The notes under the pieces are model-generated. The model ran no database searches, had not been told where the DNA came from, and worked only from the letters and a program-made list of their open reading frames with translations. The position numbers and the translations under genes are program-made. Below are positions 7,228 to 15,658 of a DNA stretch of 64,000 bases, piece after piece. The DNA is taken from positions 1 through 64,000 of the forward strand of contig JAZDOS010000006.1 of NCBI GenBank assembly GCA_043798375.1, in the 5' to 3' direction. Positions within the stretch are counted from its first letter, which is position 1. Each line of letters starts with the position of its first letter. This DNA comes from JAPLMI01 sp043798375 (lineage in GTDB: Bacteria; Omnitrophota; Gorgyraeia; 2-01-FULL-45-10).

Positions 7228-9091
7228 CTTTTACGTCAAGCCCCAGGAGGACTTTTATCTCCTCGACTTCCATTATCTCTTTTTCCAATAACTTCTCCGC
7301 CAATGTCTTCAGCCTGTCTTTATGTTTTTCGAGCTCACTTTTCGCGCGTTTGTAGCAATCGTCGATAATTTTACGGATTTCCTGGTCTATCAACAGGGCC
7401 GTCTGGTCGCTGTAGTTGCGCTCTTCGATTATGTCCCGGCCCAGGAATATCTGCTCTTCCCTGTGGCCGAACGTGAGGTGGCCCATCTTCTCGCTCATGC
7501 CGAAGCGCGTCACCATCTTGCGCGCAAGCGCCGTGGAAATCTCAAGATCATTCTGCGCGCCGGTCGACAATTCGTTAAACGTTATCTCTTCGCTCGCCCT
7601 GCCGCCGAGAAGGCCGGTGATCCTCCCCAGGAGCTCTTCTTTCGTAACTATATATCTGTCTTCCAGCGGCAGCCGGATGGTATAGCCGAGCGCCATGCCG
7701 CGCGGCAGTATCGAAACCTTATGAAGCGGATCCGCGCCCGGTATCATGAGCGCCAGGAGCGCGTGCCCTGATTCGTGGTAAGAGATTATCGCCTTCTCCC
7801 GCTTCGATATTACCTTCGATTTCCTTTCGGGGCCGGCCATGACGCGCTCCATCGACTCCTGAAGTTCCGCCATCGTCACGGATTCTTTATTGCGCCTCGC
7901 GGCGAGAAGCGCCGCTTCGTTCACGAGGTTCGCGAGGTCCGCTCCCGAAAAACCCGGCGTCTGCTGGGCTATCGTCTTAAGGTTGGCCTGCTTGTCAAGC
8001 TTCACGTTCTTGGCGTGGACTTTCAGTATCGCCTCTCTGCCGTTAAGATCGGGCATGTCGATAACGATTTGCCTGTCGAATCTCCCGGGGCGTAGAAGCG
8101 CCGGGTCCAGGACATCGGGCCTGTTCGTAGCGGCTATCAGGATCACGCCTTCCTGAGTGTTAAATCCGTCCATCTCTACAAGGAGCGCGTTCAGCGTCTG
8201 CTCTCTCTCGTCGTGCCCGCCGCCTATGCCGGCAAAACGCTGCCTTCCGACCGCATCGATCTCGTCGATAAATATGATCGCGCCGCGGCCGGATGTTTTC
8301 GCGGATTTCTTCGCCTGTTCGAACAGATCGCGCACCCTCGAGGCGCCCACACCGACGAACATCTCCACGAAGTCCGAACCGGATATCGACAGGAACGGCA
8401 CGTTCGCTTCACCCGCGACCGCTTTGGCAAGAAGCGTCTTCCCTGTTCCCGGAGGCCCCATCAACAAGACGCCCTTCGGAATCTTCCCGCCGAGCCTCTG
8501 AAACTTTTTAGGGTCCTTCAAAAACTCGATTATTTCTTTAAGCTCCTCCTTCGCCTCGTCCACGCCGGCAACATTCTCAAATGTTATCCTCATGGTCTGG
8601 TCCGACGCAAGGACGGCCTTGGATTTACCGAAAGACCAGACTCCTCTGCCCGCGCCGCCTCCCGGCGACCTGTAGGCGAACATCCACAGGAATAGTATGA
8701 ATAATACCATCGGCCCGAGCGAGTAAAACAGGTTCACCCATAAGGTTTTGGGCGGCCTTATATCAAAATTCGGGACGTTTTCCCGCAACAACCTCATAAT
8801 GTCCTGGTCGTTCTCCGGGATATTCACCACGAATTTCGTGCCGTCGGCAAGCTCGCCCTTTATCAGGCTGTCGGTCTTAATGCAGGATTTTATCTTATTG
8901 GCTGTGGGATTTTCTTTGAGGGCCTCGAAGAACTTCGAGTAGGTCACTTCCTGGACCGGCTTCTCGATATTCTGGCCGACCGTATTGAAGACCCACATCA
9001 ATCCCAGGACTATGAAAAGCCAGATTACGAAATTCGAGCCGTTTTTCGGCGGATGCAATGTTCCTTTCGGTCTATTCTTTTTCTTATCCAT
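7214..9091 (-). CDS. ftsH: ATP-dependent zinc metalloprotease FtsH
   Basis: FtsH is a membrane-anchored AAA protease that degrades unstable membrane and cytosolic proteins. The 625 residues show two membrane segments (about 21-40 and 121-139) around a periplasmic domain, a Walker A GPPGTGKT at 212-219, the second-region-of-homology arginines in ATNRPDVLDPALLRPGRFDR, and the zinc site HESGH at 439-443. Length is typical. It follows tilS on the same strand, a common pairing. Confidence 0.97.
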   Translation of the reverse strand: MDKKKNRPKGTLHPPKNGSNFVIWLFIVLGLMWVFNTVGQNIEKPVQEVTYSKFFEALKENPTANKIKSCIKTDSLIKGELADGTKFVVNIPENDQDIMRLLRENVPNFDIRPPKTLWVNLFYSLGPMVLFILFLWMFAYRSPGGGAGRGVWSFGKSKAVLASDQTMRITFENVAGVDEAKEELKEIIEFLKDPKKFQRLGGKIPKGVLLMGPPGTGKTLLAKAVAGEANVPFLSISGSDFVEMFVGVGASRVRDLFEQAKKSAKTSGRGAIIFIDEIDAVGRQRFAGIGGGHDEREQTLNALLVEMDGFNTQEGVILIAATNRPDVLDPALLRPGRFDRQIVIDMPDLNGREAILKVHAKNVKLDKQANLKTIAQQTPGFSGADLANLVNEAALLAARRNKESVTMAELQESMERVMAGPERKSKVISKREKAIISYHESGHALLALMIPGADPLHKVSILPRGMALGYTIRLPLEDRYIVTKEELLGRITGLLGGRASEEITFNELSTGAQNDLEISTALARKMVTRFGMSEKMGHLTFGHREEQIFLGRDIIEERNYSDQTALLIDQEIRKIIDDCYKRAKSELEKHKDRLKTLAEKLLEKEIMEVEEIKVLLGLDVKGVQQ

Positions 9092-9158
9092 TAAATTTTG
9101 CGCTCCTTTTATAGGCGTGTTATTTTATCAAAATAATAATAAGATAGCAAGGCGATAA

Positions 9159-10157
9159 TTATATGGCGGAGAAGGTGAGGGTTTTATCGGTTCTCACAAC
9201 ACGCACGCCGCCCGGCAGGTGAACGGAACTCCCCTTGCCCTTACGCCTCACAAGGGCCTCCATCTCTTTCCAATGCCTGAATGAGAGCTTCTTGACCAGC
9301 CCTCCGGATTTATCGAGCATATCCCGCAATATTTCTTTCTGGATAGCCCTGGGCTGAATAATGATATCTTTGAGGTCAACCTCGACCTTCTTTCCTGTCG
9401 AACCCGTTTTCACAATCTCCGCCTTTGACTTCTCGGCTGTGATAAACTCGAGGTCCTCCCGCAAATGTTCGGCCAGATTAAAGAGCGACCTTTTGAGCCG
9501 CGGATTATATTTTTCAAGAAAAGGGACAACATCCCTCCTTACAACATTCCTGAAATACTTATCCTCCGTGTTCGTTTTGTCTATCCTGTATAAAATACCG
9601 GCATCGTGCAGATAACGCAGGATTTCGGTTTTTTCCAGCTCCGCGAGCGGCCTTATGATTCTTAAACCCTCCCAATTTCTGGCCGGAGATATACCGACGA
9701 TCCCTTTAAGGGAGGAGCCTTTTATAAGGCGCATAAGCACGGTCTCAGCCTGGTCGTCAAGGGTATGCCCCGTAGCGACTACGGTTGCGGAGGCTGCGTT
9801 GGCGGCTTCTTTGAAAAATTTATACCTCTCGTCCCGCGCGGCCTCTTCCATTGAAAATTCTTTCGGCTTCGAGCTTTTCAAGTCTATTTTTTTATGAACG
9901 AACTTTAATTCGAGCTCTCCGGCGATCCTTTTTACAAACAACGAATCAACTCCCGATTCCTCGTCTCTTATGCCATGGTCCAGATTACAAACGGCAATCT
10001 TTTTTATTTTAAGTTTTTTCTTTAACTTATTCAAGGCATGCAACATAAAAACGGAATCCGGCCCGCCCGATACCGCCGCCAGAACCGTCTCCTGCGGCTT
10101 AAGCATCTCGTAATTTCTTATTGTTTTGAGGACTCTCTCTATCAGGACTTCGCGCAT
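9159..10157 (-). CDS. tilS: tRNA(Ile)-lysidine synthase
   Basis: TilS attaches lysine to C34 of tRNA-Ile2, letting it read AUA. The PP-loop motif SGGPDSVF lies near residue 30, followed by NLDHGIR and the ATGHTLDDQAETVLMRLIKGS signature. At 332 residues it lacks much of the C-terminal domain of the E. coli enzyme, as in many shorter TilS proteins. It is separated from the GH3-family gene by only 4 bases and from ftsH by 67. Confidence 0.94.
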   Translation of the reverse strand: MREVLIERVLKTIRNYEMLKPQETVLAAVSGGPDSVFMLHALNKLKKKLKIKKIAVCNLDHGIRDEESGVDSLFVKRIAGELELKFVHKKIDLKSSKPKEFSMEEAARDERYKFFKEAANAASATVVATGHTLDDQAETVLMRLIKGSSLKGIVGISPARNWEGLRIIRPLAELEKTEILRYLHDAGILYRIDKTNTEDKYFRNVVRRDVVPFLEKYNPRLKRSLFNLAEHLREDLEFITAEKSKAEIVKTGSTGKKVEVDLKDIIIQPRAIQKEILRDMLDKSGGLVKKLSFRHWKEMEALVRRKGKGSSVHLPGGVRVVRTDKTLTFSAI

Positions 10158-10161
10158 AGCC

Positions 10162-11823
10162 TTAATCCATCGTCACTTCCAGGGCAACGTCGAAATTGCT
10201 TCCGAATGCAGGATCGGCTGTAAGCTCCGGGGCCTTGAACTGGCTGTCGTGGGCGCCCTCGCGGATCTTCTTCGCGCGGTACTTTTCGAAACTGCCTTTA
10301 TTTAAAATCATCAGGATGGGCGGATTCAGAATTTGCGCCTGCCTCACATAATCGTACTCCCTGTTTTGATTCCGCAGCTCGTTGTCTATCGAAATAAGGA
10401 GTTCCTTGCCGGAAACCGGGGGCCTCGCGTCGTCGAATTCGATAAGAAAAACGTATCGCGGCGGCATACTCCACTGTACAGTCGTTGAAAACAGCGCCAG
10501 CGACAGGTTATATTTTTCTACGACATTGTTGATGGCCGCATTGACCTGGGATTCGTAAAGTTTCTCCCCCGCAAGGCTTGTGGCATTGTGGCCTTTCTGT
10601 AAAAATTCTATCACGGGGGTTTTATTGAAAAATCCGTCGACGGTGATCACGTCGTCTATGTTGTAACGGTACAATCCGCCCGGGGTGGTCACGATCAAAA
10701 AATACTCTCTCGCCTTTTCAAGTTGATCGCATAAAAGAACCCTCTTGTCAGGCTTATCCATATCTTCGCGCGGAATGAATTCGTAAAAGTTCGTCTTTAT
10801 CGCCAGGACGCCGCCGGCGCCTTCATCGCCGGTGGGGATAGAACTGCGCGCTTCCGTGGAAAGGCACCCTATATCCCTTATCGGAACATCGCCAAAATAT
10901 TGAGGCAGTTCTTTAAGGTATAATTTTACGGTCCCTCCCTTCCAGCATTCGATAAGCTCCAATTTCGGCCAGAAATGTTTCGGCAGAAGCTCGCCCTTAT
11001 CTTCCAGTATGCTATTTAATTCTTTCGCCCTCTTCGGGTTGGGTTTGAACCGGCTTTCGAGAGCTTTTCTTGTCCTGGCGGGAATATTCCATCTTCCGCT
11101 GAACGTTCCCCTGTCGATATCTTCGATGATTTCATTTTGCCAGGCCCTGATCTTCTGGCATAAAATTATGAGCGTGCTCGGATTGAGAGTCGCGACCGTA
11201 GTGATATTCCTCTCTTCGAGCCCGATTCTCAGCATGCAGTAGTATCTGGTTTCGAAATCCTCGATATCGAAAACTTCCTTCGGAAGGGCGTAGATGCGCC
11301 TTATCGCGAACGGCAGTTTTTTATACGCATGGCCGCTCTCCGCGCCGAGTATGAGGCCCGATTCGGTAACGCCCTCTTTCTCCGGACTTACTATCGCCAG
11401 AATCTTGCCGTCCGTTATCCCGGGATGGTCGCGCGTAATATAGTATGCCCACAACCCCGTCAGCGCGGCTTTCCGCCTTTGGGAAAATTTTGTGACAGGG
11501 ATCAGCTTGGGTTTGTTAGTCGTTCCGCTTGTGGCGCCGAAGAATATGGGGCGATCGACGGTAAGAATGTTCGGCTCGCCTCCCGCCATTTTGCTGATGT
11601 AAGGGCGCATCGTCTCGCAGTCGGATAGAGGTACAAGCCTCTGGTAATCGCTTATGGAGCGGACTTTCGAGAAGTTGTAACGCCTGCCGTATTCCGTATC
11701 CTTGTTTCGGTATACGTACTCTAAAAGGACTTTTTCCTGTGATTTAAGCGGATCTCTCGTGGCTCTTTCGAATGCCTTTGCCCTGAAGGCCAGGCCCTTA
11801 AGGACAAGACGCGCGATATTCAT
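10162..11823 (-). CDS. GH3 auxin-responsive promoter family protein
   Basis: The 553-residue product is a bacterial member of the GH3 family, adenylate-forming enzymes that in plants conjugate amino acids to auxin or jasmonate. It has FFGATSGTTNKPKLIPVT (the nucleotide-binding motif, near residue 95) and YRYNIDDVITVDGFFNKTPVIEFLQKGHNATSLAGEKLYE around residue 385, the second motif. The substrate in bacteria is unknown. It lies 4 bases upstream of tilS and downstream of a PilZ gene, which does not reveal its role. Confidence 0.88.
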   Translation of the reverse strand: MNIARLVLKGLAFRAKAFERATRDPLKSQEKVLLEYVYRNKDTEYGRRYNFSKVRSISDYQRLVPLSDCETMRPYISKMAGGEPNILTVDRPIFFGATSGTTNKPKLIPVTKFSQRRKAALTGLWAYYITRDHPGITDGKILAIVSPEKEGVTESGLILGAESGHAYKKLPFAIRRIYALPKEVFDIEDFETRYYCMLRIGLEERNITTVATLNPSTLIILCQKIRAWQNEIIEDIDRGTFSGRWNIPARTRKALESRFKPNPKRAKELNSILEDKGELLPKHFWPKLELIECWKGGTVKLYLKELPQYFGDVPIRDIGCLSTEARSSIPTGDEGAGGVLAIKTNFYEFIPREDMDKPDKRVLLCDQLEKAREYFLIVTTPGGLYRYNIDDVITVDGFFNKTPVIEFLQKGHNATSLAGEKLYESQVNAAINNVVEKYNLSLALFSTTVQWSMPPRYVFLIEFDDARPPVSGKELLISIDNELRNQNREYDYVRQAQILNPPILMILNKGSFEKYRAKKIREGAHDSQFKAPELTADPAFGSNFDVALEVTMD

Positions 11824-11844
11824 TTATGCGAACCGATCTTTTCA

Positions 11845-12234
11845 CTATTTCAGGAGCCCTTCTATATCCTTCGGCAGTTTATCCGTTTTTTTGACGAACG
11901 CAACACCGACATCGTAAAGCCCTTTATCGGACTCCTCTATGCGCACCACCTTGCCGAGCATCCTGTTCCCGACCATCAGGGCGCGTCTTTCTATCTCCTG
12001 GCAGATACGGCTCGTCCTGTGATCAAGATCAAGCACGAGTATGCTCGATATTTCCGGCAGGAAGCTCGATGTGAATAGAACGCCCGAAACGCTCAGGTTT
12101 TTCGATACGGCGTCGATAAACTCCGACGATATACTCTTACCTCCGGCAGGGTTCAGCACCTTATACTGGACCGGCTTTTCATGCTTATACCTGAAAAACT
12201 CCCTTTTCTCTTTACCCGCATAATTCTCCGACAT
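11845..12234 (-). CDS. PilZ-domain protein
   Basis: A 129-residue cytosolic protein with the PilZ features REFFRYKHEKPVQYKVL (the RxxxR c-di-GMP-binding segment) and a later LSVSGVLF beta-strand motif resembling the D/NxSxxG element. Start chosen at ATG 12234 after GGGGGT; a longer frame to 12309 would add a hydrophobic leader but lacks an RBS. PilZ proteins are c-di-GMP effectors. The second motif is degenerate (NLSVSG), so binding is likely but not certain. Confidence 0.8.
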   Translation of the reverse strand: MSENYAGKEKREFFRYKHEKPVQYKVLNPAGGKSISSEFIDAVSKNLSVSGVLFTSSFLPEISSILVLDLDHRTSRICQEIERRALMVGNRMLGKVVRIEESDKGLYDVGVAFVKKTDKLPKDIEGLLK

Positions 12235-12345
12235 ACTACCCCCCTTGTGGTTTTGCCAAGCTATAGGTTTACTTGAGATAATTATAAATGTATTAATAAA
12301 AAATAGCAATCAGATTTTTCGCTGTAACCTATTTGAGACATATGT

Positions 12346-12351
12346 TATAAT
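12346..12351 (+). promoter_or_regulatory. Extended -10 box of the original tRNA-Met promoter
   Basis: TGTTATAAT forms an extended -10 element about 20 bases before the left copy of the tRNA-Met 5' half. No good -35 is seen at 17 bp. Before the element inserted, this would have driven the intact tRNA gene; it now reads into attL. Confidence 0.5.
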
Positions 12352-12369
12352 ACGGCTTCAACGCAAAGC

Positions 12370-12410
12370 TGGCGGGGTAGCTCAGTCTGGCAGAGCAGTC
12401 GGCTCATACC
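12370..12410 (+). repeat. attL: tRNA-Met 5'-half direct repeat
   Basis: Forty-one bases here are identical to 19731-19771 and correspond to the acceptor 5' strand, D arm and anticodon stem-loop through CATACC of a tRNA-Met gene. The sequences diverge at 12411 and 19772. The remainder of the tRNA is missing here, so this is the left junction of the integrated element. Confidence 0.93.
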
Positions 12411-12422
12411 AAACCTTCGGGT

Positions 12423-12584
12423 TTCCGACGAGGTAATTTCAAAATTTTGCCAAATTTCACAATTCCTCATAATAGTTCTGTAATGCCATTCTCCTTTCGT
12501 TGTCTATAATTTTACCATATATTGCCGTCGGAAGCCAGTCAAATGTGGAAATTAAAAAAACAAAAAATATTGGTTTTCCGACGG
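12423..12584. repeat. Three TTCCGACG motifs between attL and the element's promoter
   Basis: TTCCGACG occurs at 12423-12430, inverted at 12526-12533 and direct at 12576-12583; the last two extend to a perfect 9-bp inverted pair (12525-12533/12576-12584). They lie between attL and the TTGACT promoter at 12593. They could be integrase arm sites, or operators for the HTH protein encoded downstream. Confidence 0.45.
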
Positions 12585-12592
12585 AAAAGGGC

Positions 12593-12621
12593 TTGACTTC
12601 TTGCCGTAGATATGATATACT
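12593..12621 (+). promoter_or_regulatory. Sigma-70-type promoter of the element's main operon
   Basis: TTGACT at 12593-12598 and TATACT at 12616-12621 are separated by exactly 17 bases. Transcription would begin near 12628 and read through a leader containing an intrinsic terminator before the HTH gene. A TTCCGACGG motif lies just upstream and could serve as operator. Confidence 0.8.
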
Positions 12622-12627
12622 TGTTTT

Positions 12628-12745
12628 TGTAAGATAAAAACGCCGCAAAAATTTCGGGTGAAACAAACCAACGCCGTCGGCGGGCGAAAAATATAAACCC
12701 CGATATAGAACGTAAGTTCTGTGTCGGGGTCGTTTTATTTTATAC
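12628..12745 (+). ncRNA. Structured leader or small RNA ending at an intrinsic terminator
   Basis: The predicted transcript from about 12628 holds a CGCCG/CGGCG hairpin near 12672 and a 13-codon GTG-started frame at 12658-12696 with no obvious RBS. It ends in the terminator at 12698-12740. About 110 bases would be made if termination occurs, otherwise the RNA continues into the HTH gene. It could be an attenuator, an antisense-type regulator or a free small RNA. No known riboswitch fold was recognised. Confidence 0.45.
12698..12740 (+). terminator. Intrinsic terminator in the leader of the element's main operon
   Basis: A 14-bp stem at 12698-12711/12716-12729 (with three G-U-type pairs in the middle) is capped by the tetraloop GTAA and followed by TCGTTTTATTTTA. 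It lies between the promoter at 12593 and the HTH gene at 12765, so it would control entry into the operon. Confidence 0.75.
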
Positions 12746-12764
12746 CAGAAAAGGAGGCTTGAAA

Positions 12765-12956
12765 ATGAACCGATTAAGAGAAGTAAGAAAGACAAGGGGA
12801 TTAACGCAGTATAATTTGGCGAAATTGGCAGGCACTTATCAAACAAGGGTATGGCAGTGGGAACACAGCCATTATATACCACGCAAATCACAGAAAGAAG
12901 CTTTAGCAATAGCCTTAAAAACTACCCTAACGGATATATTTCCCGATGAGCAGTAA
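12765..12956 (+). CDS. Cro/CI-type helix-turn-helix regulator
   Basis: A 63-residue XRE-family protein, MNRLREVRKTRGLTQYNLAKLAGTYQTRVWQWEHSHYIPR, essentially one HTH_3 domain. ATG 12765 is preceded by AGGAGG at 7 bases; an in-frame TTG six bases earlier is less likely. It is the first gene of the element's plus-strand operon and overlaps the next gene by 11 bases. It most likely represses the promoter at 12593, perhaps through the nearby TTCCGACG repeats. The target is inferred. Confidence 0.85.
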   Translation: MNRLREVRKTRGLTQYNLAKLAGTYQTRVWQWEHSHYIPRKSQKEALAIALKTTLTDIFPDEQ

Positions 12957-13176
12957 GACCTACGCTATAAGCGATTTTTACCTCTCTGCGTATCTTAAGG
13001 CAAAGGGGCTAAAACTACTTAGCACGGAAAAAGAAGGACGGCGAACCACATTCGTTTTTGAGGACACGGAAGAACGGCGAGCATTAGTATTGGCATTTTA
13101 TAACAACGGCGAGGTTTCGGTAAATGCTTTTAAAAACGCAATTCAAGACCTGAAGGCGATAATCTATAACCTGTAA
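12946..13176 (+). CDS. DUF5659-like small protein
   Basis: The 76-residue product reads YAISDFYLSAYLKAKGLKLL, then FVFED and a C-terminal helix DLKAIIYNL. This resembles DUF5659 (a short protein with an [S/T]DLYLAAYLKAKG start), found in phages and mobile elements, function unknown. It overlaps the HTH gene and is followed after 21 bases by the ATPase gene. The family call is from memory of the motif. Confidence 0.6.
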   Translation: MSSKTYAISDFYLSAYLKAKGLKLLSTEKEGRRTTFVFEDTEERRALVLAFYNNGEVSVNAFKNAIQDLKAIIYNL

Positions 13177-13197
13177 AATTAGGAGACAAATGCAAAG

Positions 13198-14358
13198 ATG
13201 AATAGTCAAATATTGAATAGAGATATTAGCCATGTAGAGGAAAGTTTTAAAAAATATCTGCTTTTAAAAGATACTATTGTCATTAGAGTTGTTCTGGCTA
13301 CCATATTCGCAAATAGGCTTGAAGGCGACCCACTATGGCTGTTAATAGTCGCACCGCCCTCCTCGGCAAAAACGGAGATTATTAACTCGTTGAATGGACT
13401 ACCAGAAATATTTCCGCTATCAAGCCTAACCGCTCATACATTAGTAAGCGGCATGATTACTAACGAGGATGGCAAAAAAGATGACAAGGATAAAAGCCTT
13501 ATACTTCAACTTGATGGGAAAATTCTGGCATTGAAGGATTTTACCTCGGTATTATCAATGCACAGAGAGCAGAGGGCCGAAATTCTATCCCAATTAAGAG
13601 AAATATATGACGGAGCATATATAAAACGTTTTGGCACAGGTCAGGTAACGGACTGGAAAGGCAAGATAGGTATTATCGCTGGGGTTACGCCTATAATAGA
13701 TAATCACAATAGCGTTTCCCAGATGTTAGGGGAAAGATTTATTCAATTTCGGATGGAATCACCAGACCTTGTAGAAATGGCTCTTAGGGGCATAGACAAC
13801 ACTGGTAGGGAATGTGGGACAAGGCAACAGCTAATAGAGATGGTTAGAGATTTTGCAATAAATATACCTATGCCAACAAATGAAATCACCATACCCTCTG
13901 CAATTAGAAATAAAATAGCACACTTAGCGGCTTTTTGCGTTGTTGCAAGAAGTGGGGTTTTACGGGACGGGCGTAGCCGTGAAATCATATATACTCCTGC
14001 ACCCGAAGCCCCGCCAAGGTTAGCGAAACAATTTGTCAAGTTAGGTCAAGGATTGGCAGTTATTAGTAAACGAAGCAGTATATCTACGGAAGACTATGCA
14101 GTTATTTATAGAATTGGATTAGACATAATTCTTAAACAACGTAGAGATATAATATTTCTGCTTGAGGCGTGCCCTAAATCCGTAAAGGACATAGCAAGAA
14201 TAACGAGGTATCCTAATCCTACTGTCTATAAAATTCTTGAGGACTTACGAAGCCTATCATTGATAGACTCAAGCGACGAACAGGCGTGGTCGCTAACGGA
14301 TTCGGCAACGATGTCGTTGGGTGAAATTAAACCGTTTTCCGAAACGTCGGGGGTATAA
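13198..14358 (+). CDS. AAA-like ATPase with C-terminal winged helix
   Basis: The 386-residue product has LLIVAPPSSAKTE near residues 49-61, a Walker A variant with both usual glycines replaced, then LALKDFTSVL at a Walker B position. GKIGIIAGVTPII resembles a sensor segment and GERFIQFRM an arginine finger. Residues about 320-365 (DIARITRYPNPTVYKILEDLRSLSLI) look like a winged helix. The pattern is reminiscent of helicase-like or MCM-type AAA+ proteins of mobile elements. It may initiate element replication, since no primase or replication protein is otherwise present. Role is inference. Confidence 0.65.
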   Translation: MNSQILNRDISHVEESFKKYLLLKDTIVIRVVLATIFANRLEGDPLWLLIVAPPSSAKTEIINSLNGLPEIFPLSSLTAHTLVSGMITNEDGKKDDKDKSLILQLDGKILALKDFTSVLSMHREQRAEILSQLREIYDGAYIKRFGTGQVTDWKGKIGIIAGVTPIIDNHNSVSQMLGERFIQFRMESPDLVEMALRGIDNTGRECGTRQQLIEMVRDFAINIPMPTNEITIPSAIRNKIAHLAAFCVVARSGVLRDGRSREIIYTPAPEAPPRLAKQFVKLGQGLAVISKRSSISTEDYAVIYRIGLDIILKQRRDIIFLLEACPKSVKDIARITRYPNPTVYKILEDLRSLSLIDSSDEQAWSLTDSATMSLGEIKPFSETSGV

Positions 14359-14446
14359 GTGGTAACTTAAAATTTCAATTATTTAATTATAATATTTTAA
14401 TTTTATAGATATATCCGACTTTTCGGAAAAATAGAAAGGTGGGCGT

Positions 14447-15064
14447 GTGAATACGGAAAGTAACGAAAACATACGAAATACGGAAATTTTGTCAGTGAAC
14501 CAAAAGACGGCCATAACTTTACTTTGCAACGGCCTAAGCAAGGCTGAAGTTGCGAGAAGGTTAGGCATAGAACGTGAAACAGTTTCCAAGTGGTGCAATC
14601 ACGATCCCGATTTTCAACAGGCGTTAGAAAATAGGCGTAAAGAAATATGGGGCGAGAACTCATTAAGCAAGGAAGCGGAGTTAATAAGACAAGTTAAAGA
14701 TACAGACTTGTTGACCCTTGAGGGCATAGAGGCCAGACTCAGGCTTGTTGACGCCCTTCTCCTAACGGATGTTATTGAACGTGATGATGGCAGAACCAAA
14801 ACCATACAACGCCTTCAGATGAATGTTGAAGCAGTGCGAAGCTATGTGGAGACTGTTCTTGCGGGAAAATCTGTGAATGATAGCGTTAACATTATTGTTA
14901 ACAGGTATAAATTTTTGCTTCTCTCCTCATTGCAGAACATTCTAAAAGATGTCGCAGGAGAAGATAAGGCAACGCAAATACTGGTGTTCTTAGCACAAAA
15001 AATGGAACGCATAGAAAACGTGGAGAATTCGGCGAATGGACAGGACGAAAAACCTGAAAACTAA
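14447..15064 (+). CDS. HTH protein, small-terminase-like
   Basis: A 205-residue protein started at GTG 14447 after AAAGGTGGGC. Residues 20-50 read TAITLLCNGLSKAEVARRLGIERETVSKWCNHDPDFQQAL, the phBC6A51/HTH_23 type seen in phage small terminase subunits and replication proteins. The rest is helical and acidic. On a satellite it could redirect a helper's packaging machinery or bind the element's origin. Neither is proven. The following gene starts inside its last codons. Confidence 0.6.
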   Translation: MNTESNENIRNTEILSVNQKTAITLLCNGLSKAEVARRLGIERETVSKWCNHDPDFQQALENRRKEIWGENSLSKEAELIRQVKDTDLLTLEGIEARLRLVDALLLTDVIERDDGRTKTIQRLQMNVEAVRSYVETVLAGKSVNDSVNIIVNRYKFLLLSSLQNILKDVAGEDKATQILVFLAQKMERIENVENSANGQDEKPEN

Positions 15065-15422
15065 AACTATTATTGAATGTTTGCTCAGGTTAGAGGAGCT
15101 TACAAAACTATCTGTGGCAATTCATATAGCCTTTAAAAAATTTATTATATGGGAGGCTCAAAAGCGCATGGGCAATATAAAAGCCGAGCTTTTAACCGCC
15201 GAAGAACGGCGTTTTATAGGGGAATACTCCGCAAAATATATGCCTGCCATACGACTAAATCTTGAGCAGAATATAAGCGACTGGATAATCTGCCACGAGC
15301 AAAAACGGCAAACACTGAAAACGCTAAGAGAAATATTTCCCGATGATATTCTATTGTTGTATATACGAGCCTCCCACATAAATGACCTAAAATCTATCCT
15401 ACCTATACCGCTAAACGCCTAA
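15036..15422 (+). CDS. Hypothetical protein, 128 aa
   Basis: The frame overlaps the preceding HTH gene by 29 bases and gives a basic, helical, cytosolic product ending SILPIPLNA. I recognise no motif. The overlap and shared strand suggest it is made with the HTH protein. A 236-base non-coding stretch with a structured RNA candidate follows. Confidence 0.5.
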   Translation: MDRTKNLKTKTIIECLLRLEELTKLSVAIHIAFKKFIIWEAQKRMGNIKAELLTAEERRFIGEYSAKYMPAIRLNLEQNISDWIICHEQKRQTLKTLREIFPDDILLLYIRASHINDLKSILPIPLNA

Positions 15423-15536
15423 TCGTTCTCTCCCTTGTCTTCTCGGTTATAATGTGATAGTCTATACAGCAAGAAGTAGTAGTTAGCTCTTTAAAAGGAA
15501 GTGTTTTTAACGAGGACTTTCCTCAGTTTTATCAAT

Positions 15537-15601
15537 CAACGTCTAAGGAGGGAGGCCCTTGCCTTATGGGCAAGCGGTCTTTCGCTTTAACTTAGACGTT
15601 G
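15537..15601 (+). ncRNA. Structured RNA or DNA hairpin candidate
   Basis: CAACGTCTAAG at 15537-15547 pairs perfectly with CTTAGACGTTG at 15591-15601. Inside is a second hairpin (CTTGCC/GGCAAG near 15559-15574). Just upstream is a GAGGA/TCCTC hairpin near 15512-15524, and just downstream a GCTTGCCC that could compete for the inner GGGCAAGC strand. A TATAAT lies at 15448-15453. The region sits in the 236-base gap before a two-gene unknown cassette. It may be a regulatory RNA or a recombination hairpin. Confidence 0.45.
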
Positions 15602-15658
15602 GGCGGAGGAATTAAAAATGCTTGCCCACTTTATTTTATAAGCACATAGGTGATAATT

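Noticed and set aside
12333..12351. TTGAGA/TATAAT promoter before attL
   Set aside because: The two boxes are only 7 bases apart, so TTGAGA cannot be the -35. Only the extended -10 is retained.
12457..12909. 150-residue hydrophobic minus-strand frame at the left end of the tRNA-Met element
   Set aside because: It overlaps the promoter, leader, terminator and HTH gene, all better supported on the plus strand, and has no RBS or recognisable domain.
15537..15601. attC-like integron recombination site
   Set aside because: The fold and GTCTAA/TTAGAC core resemble attC, but the conserved GTT cleavage triplet is CTT here, there is no integron integrase and no cassette array.
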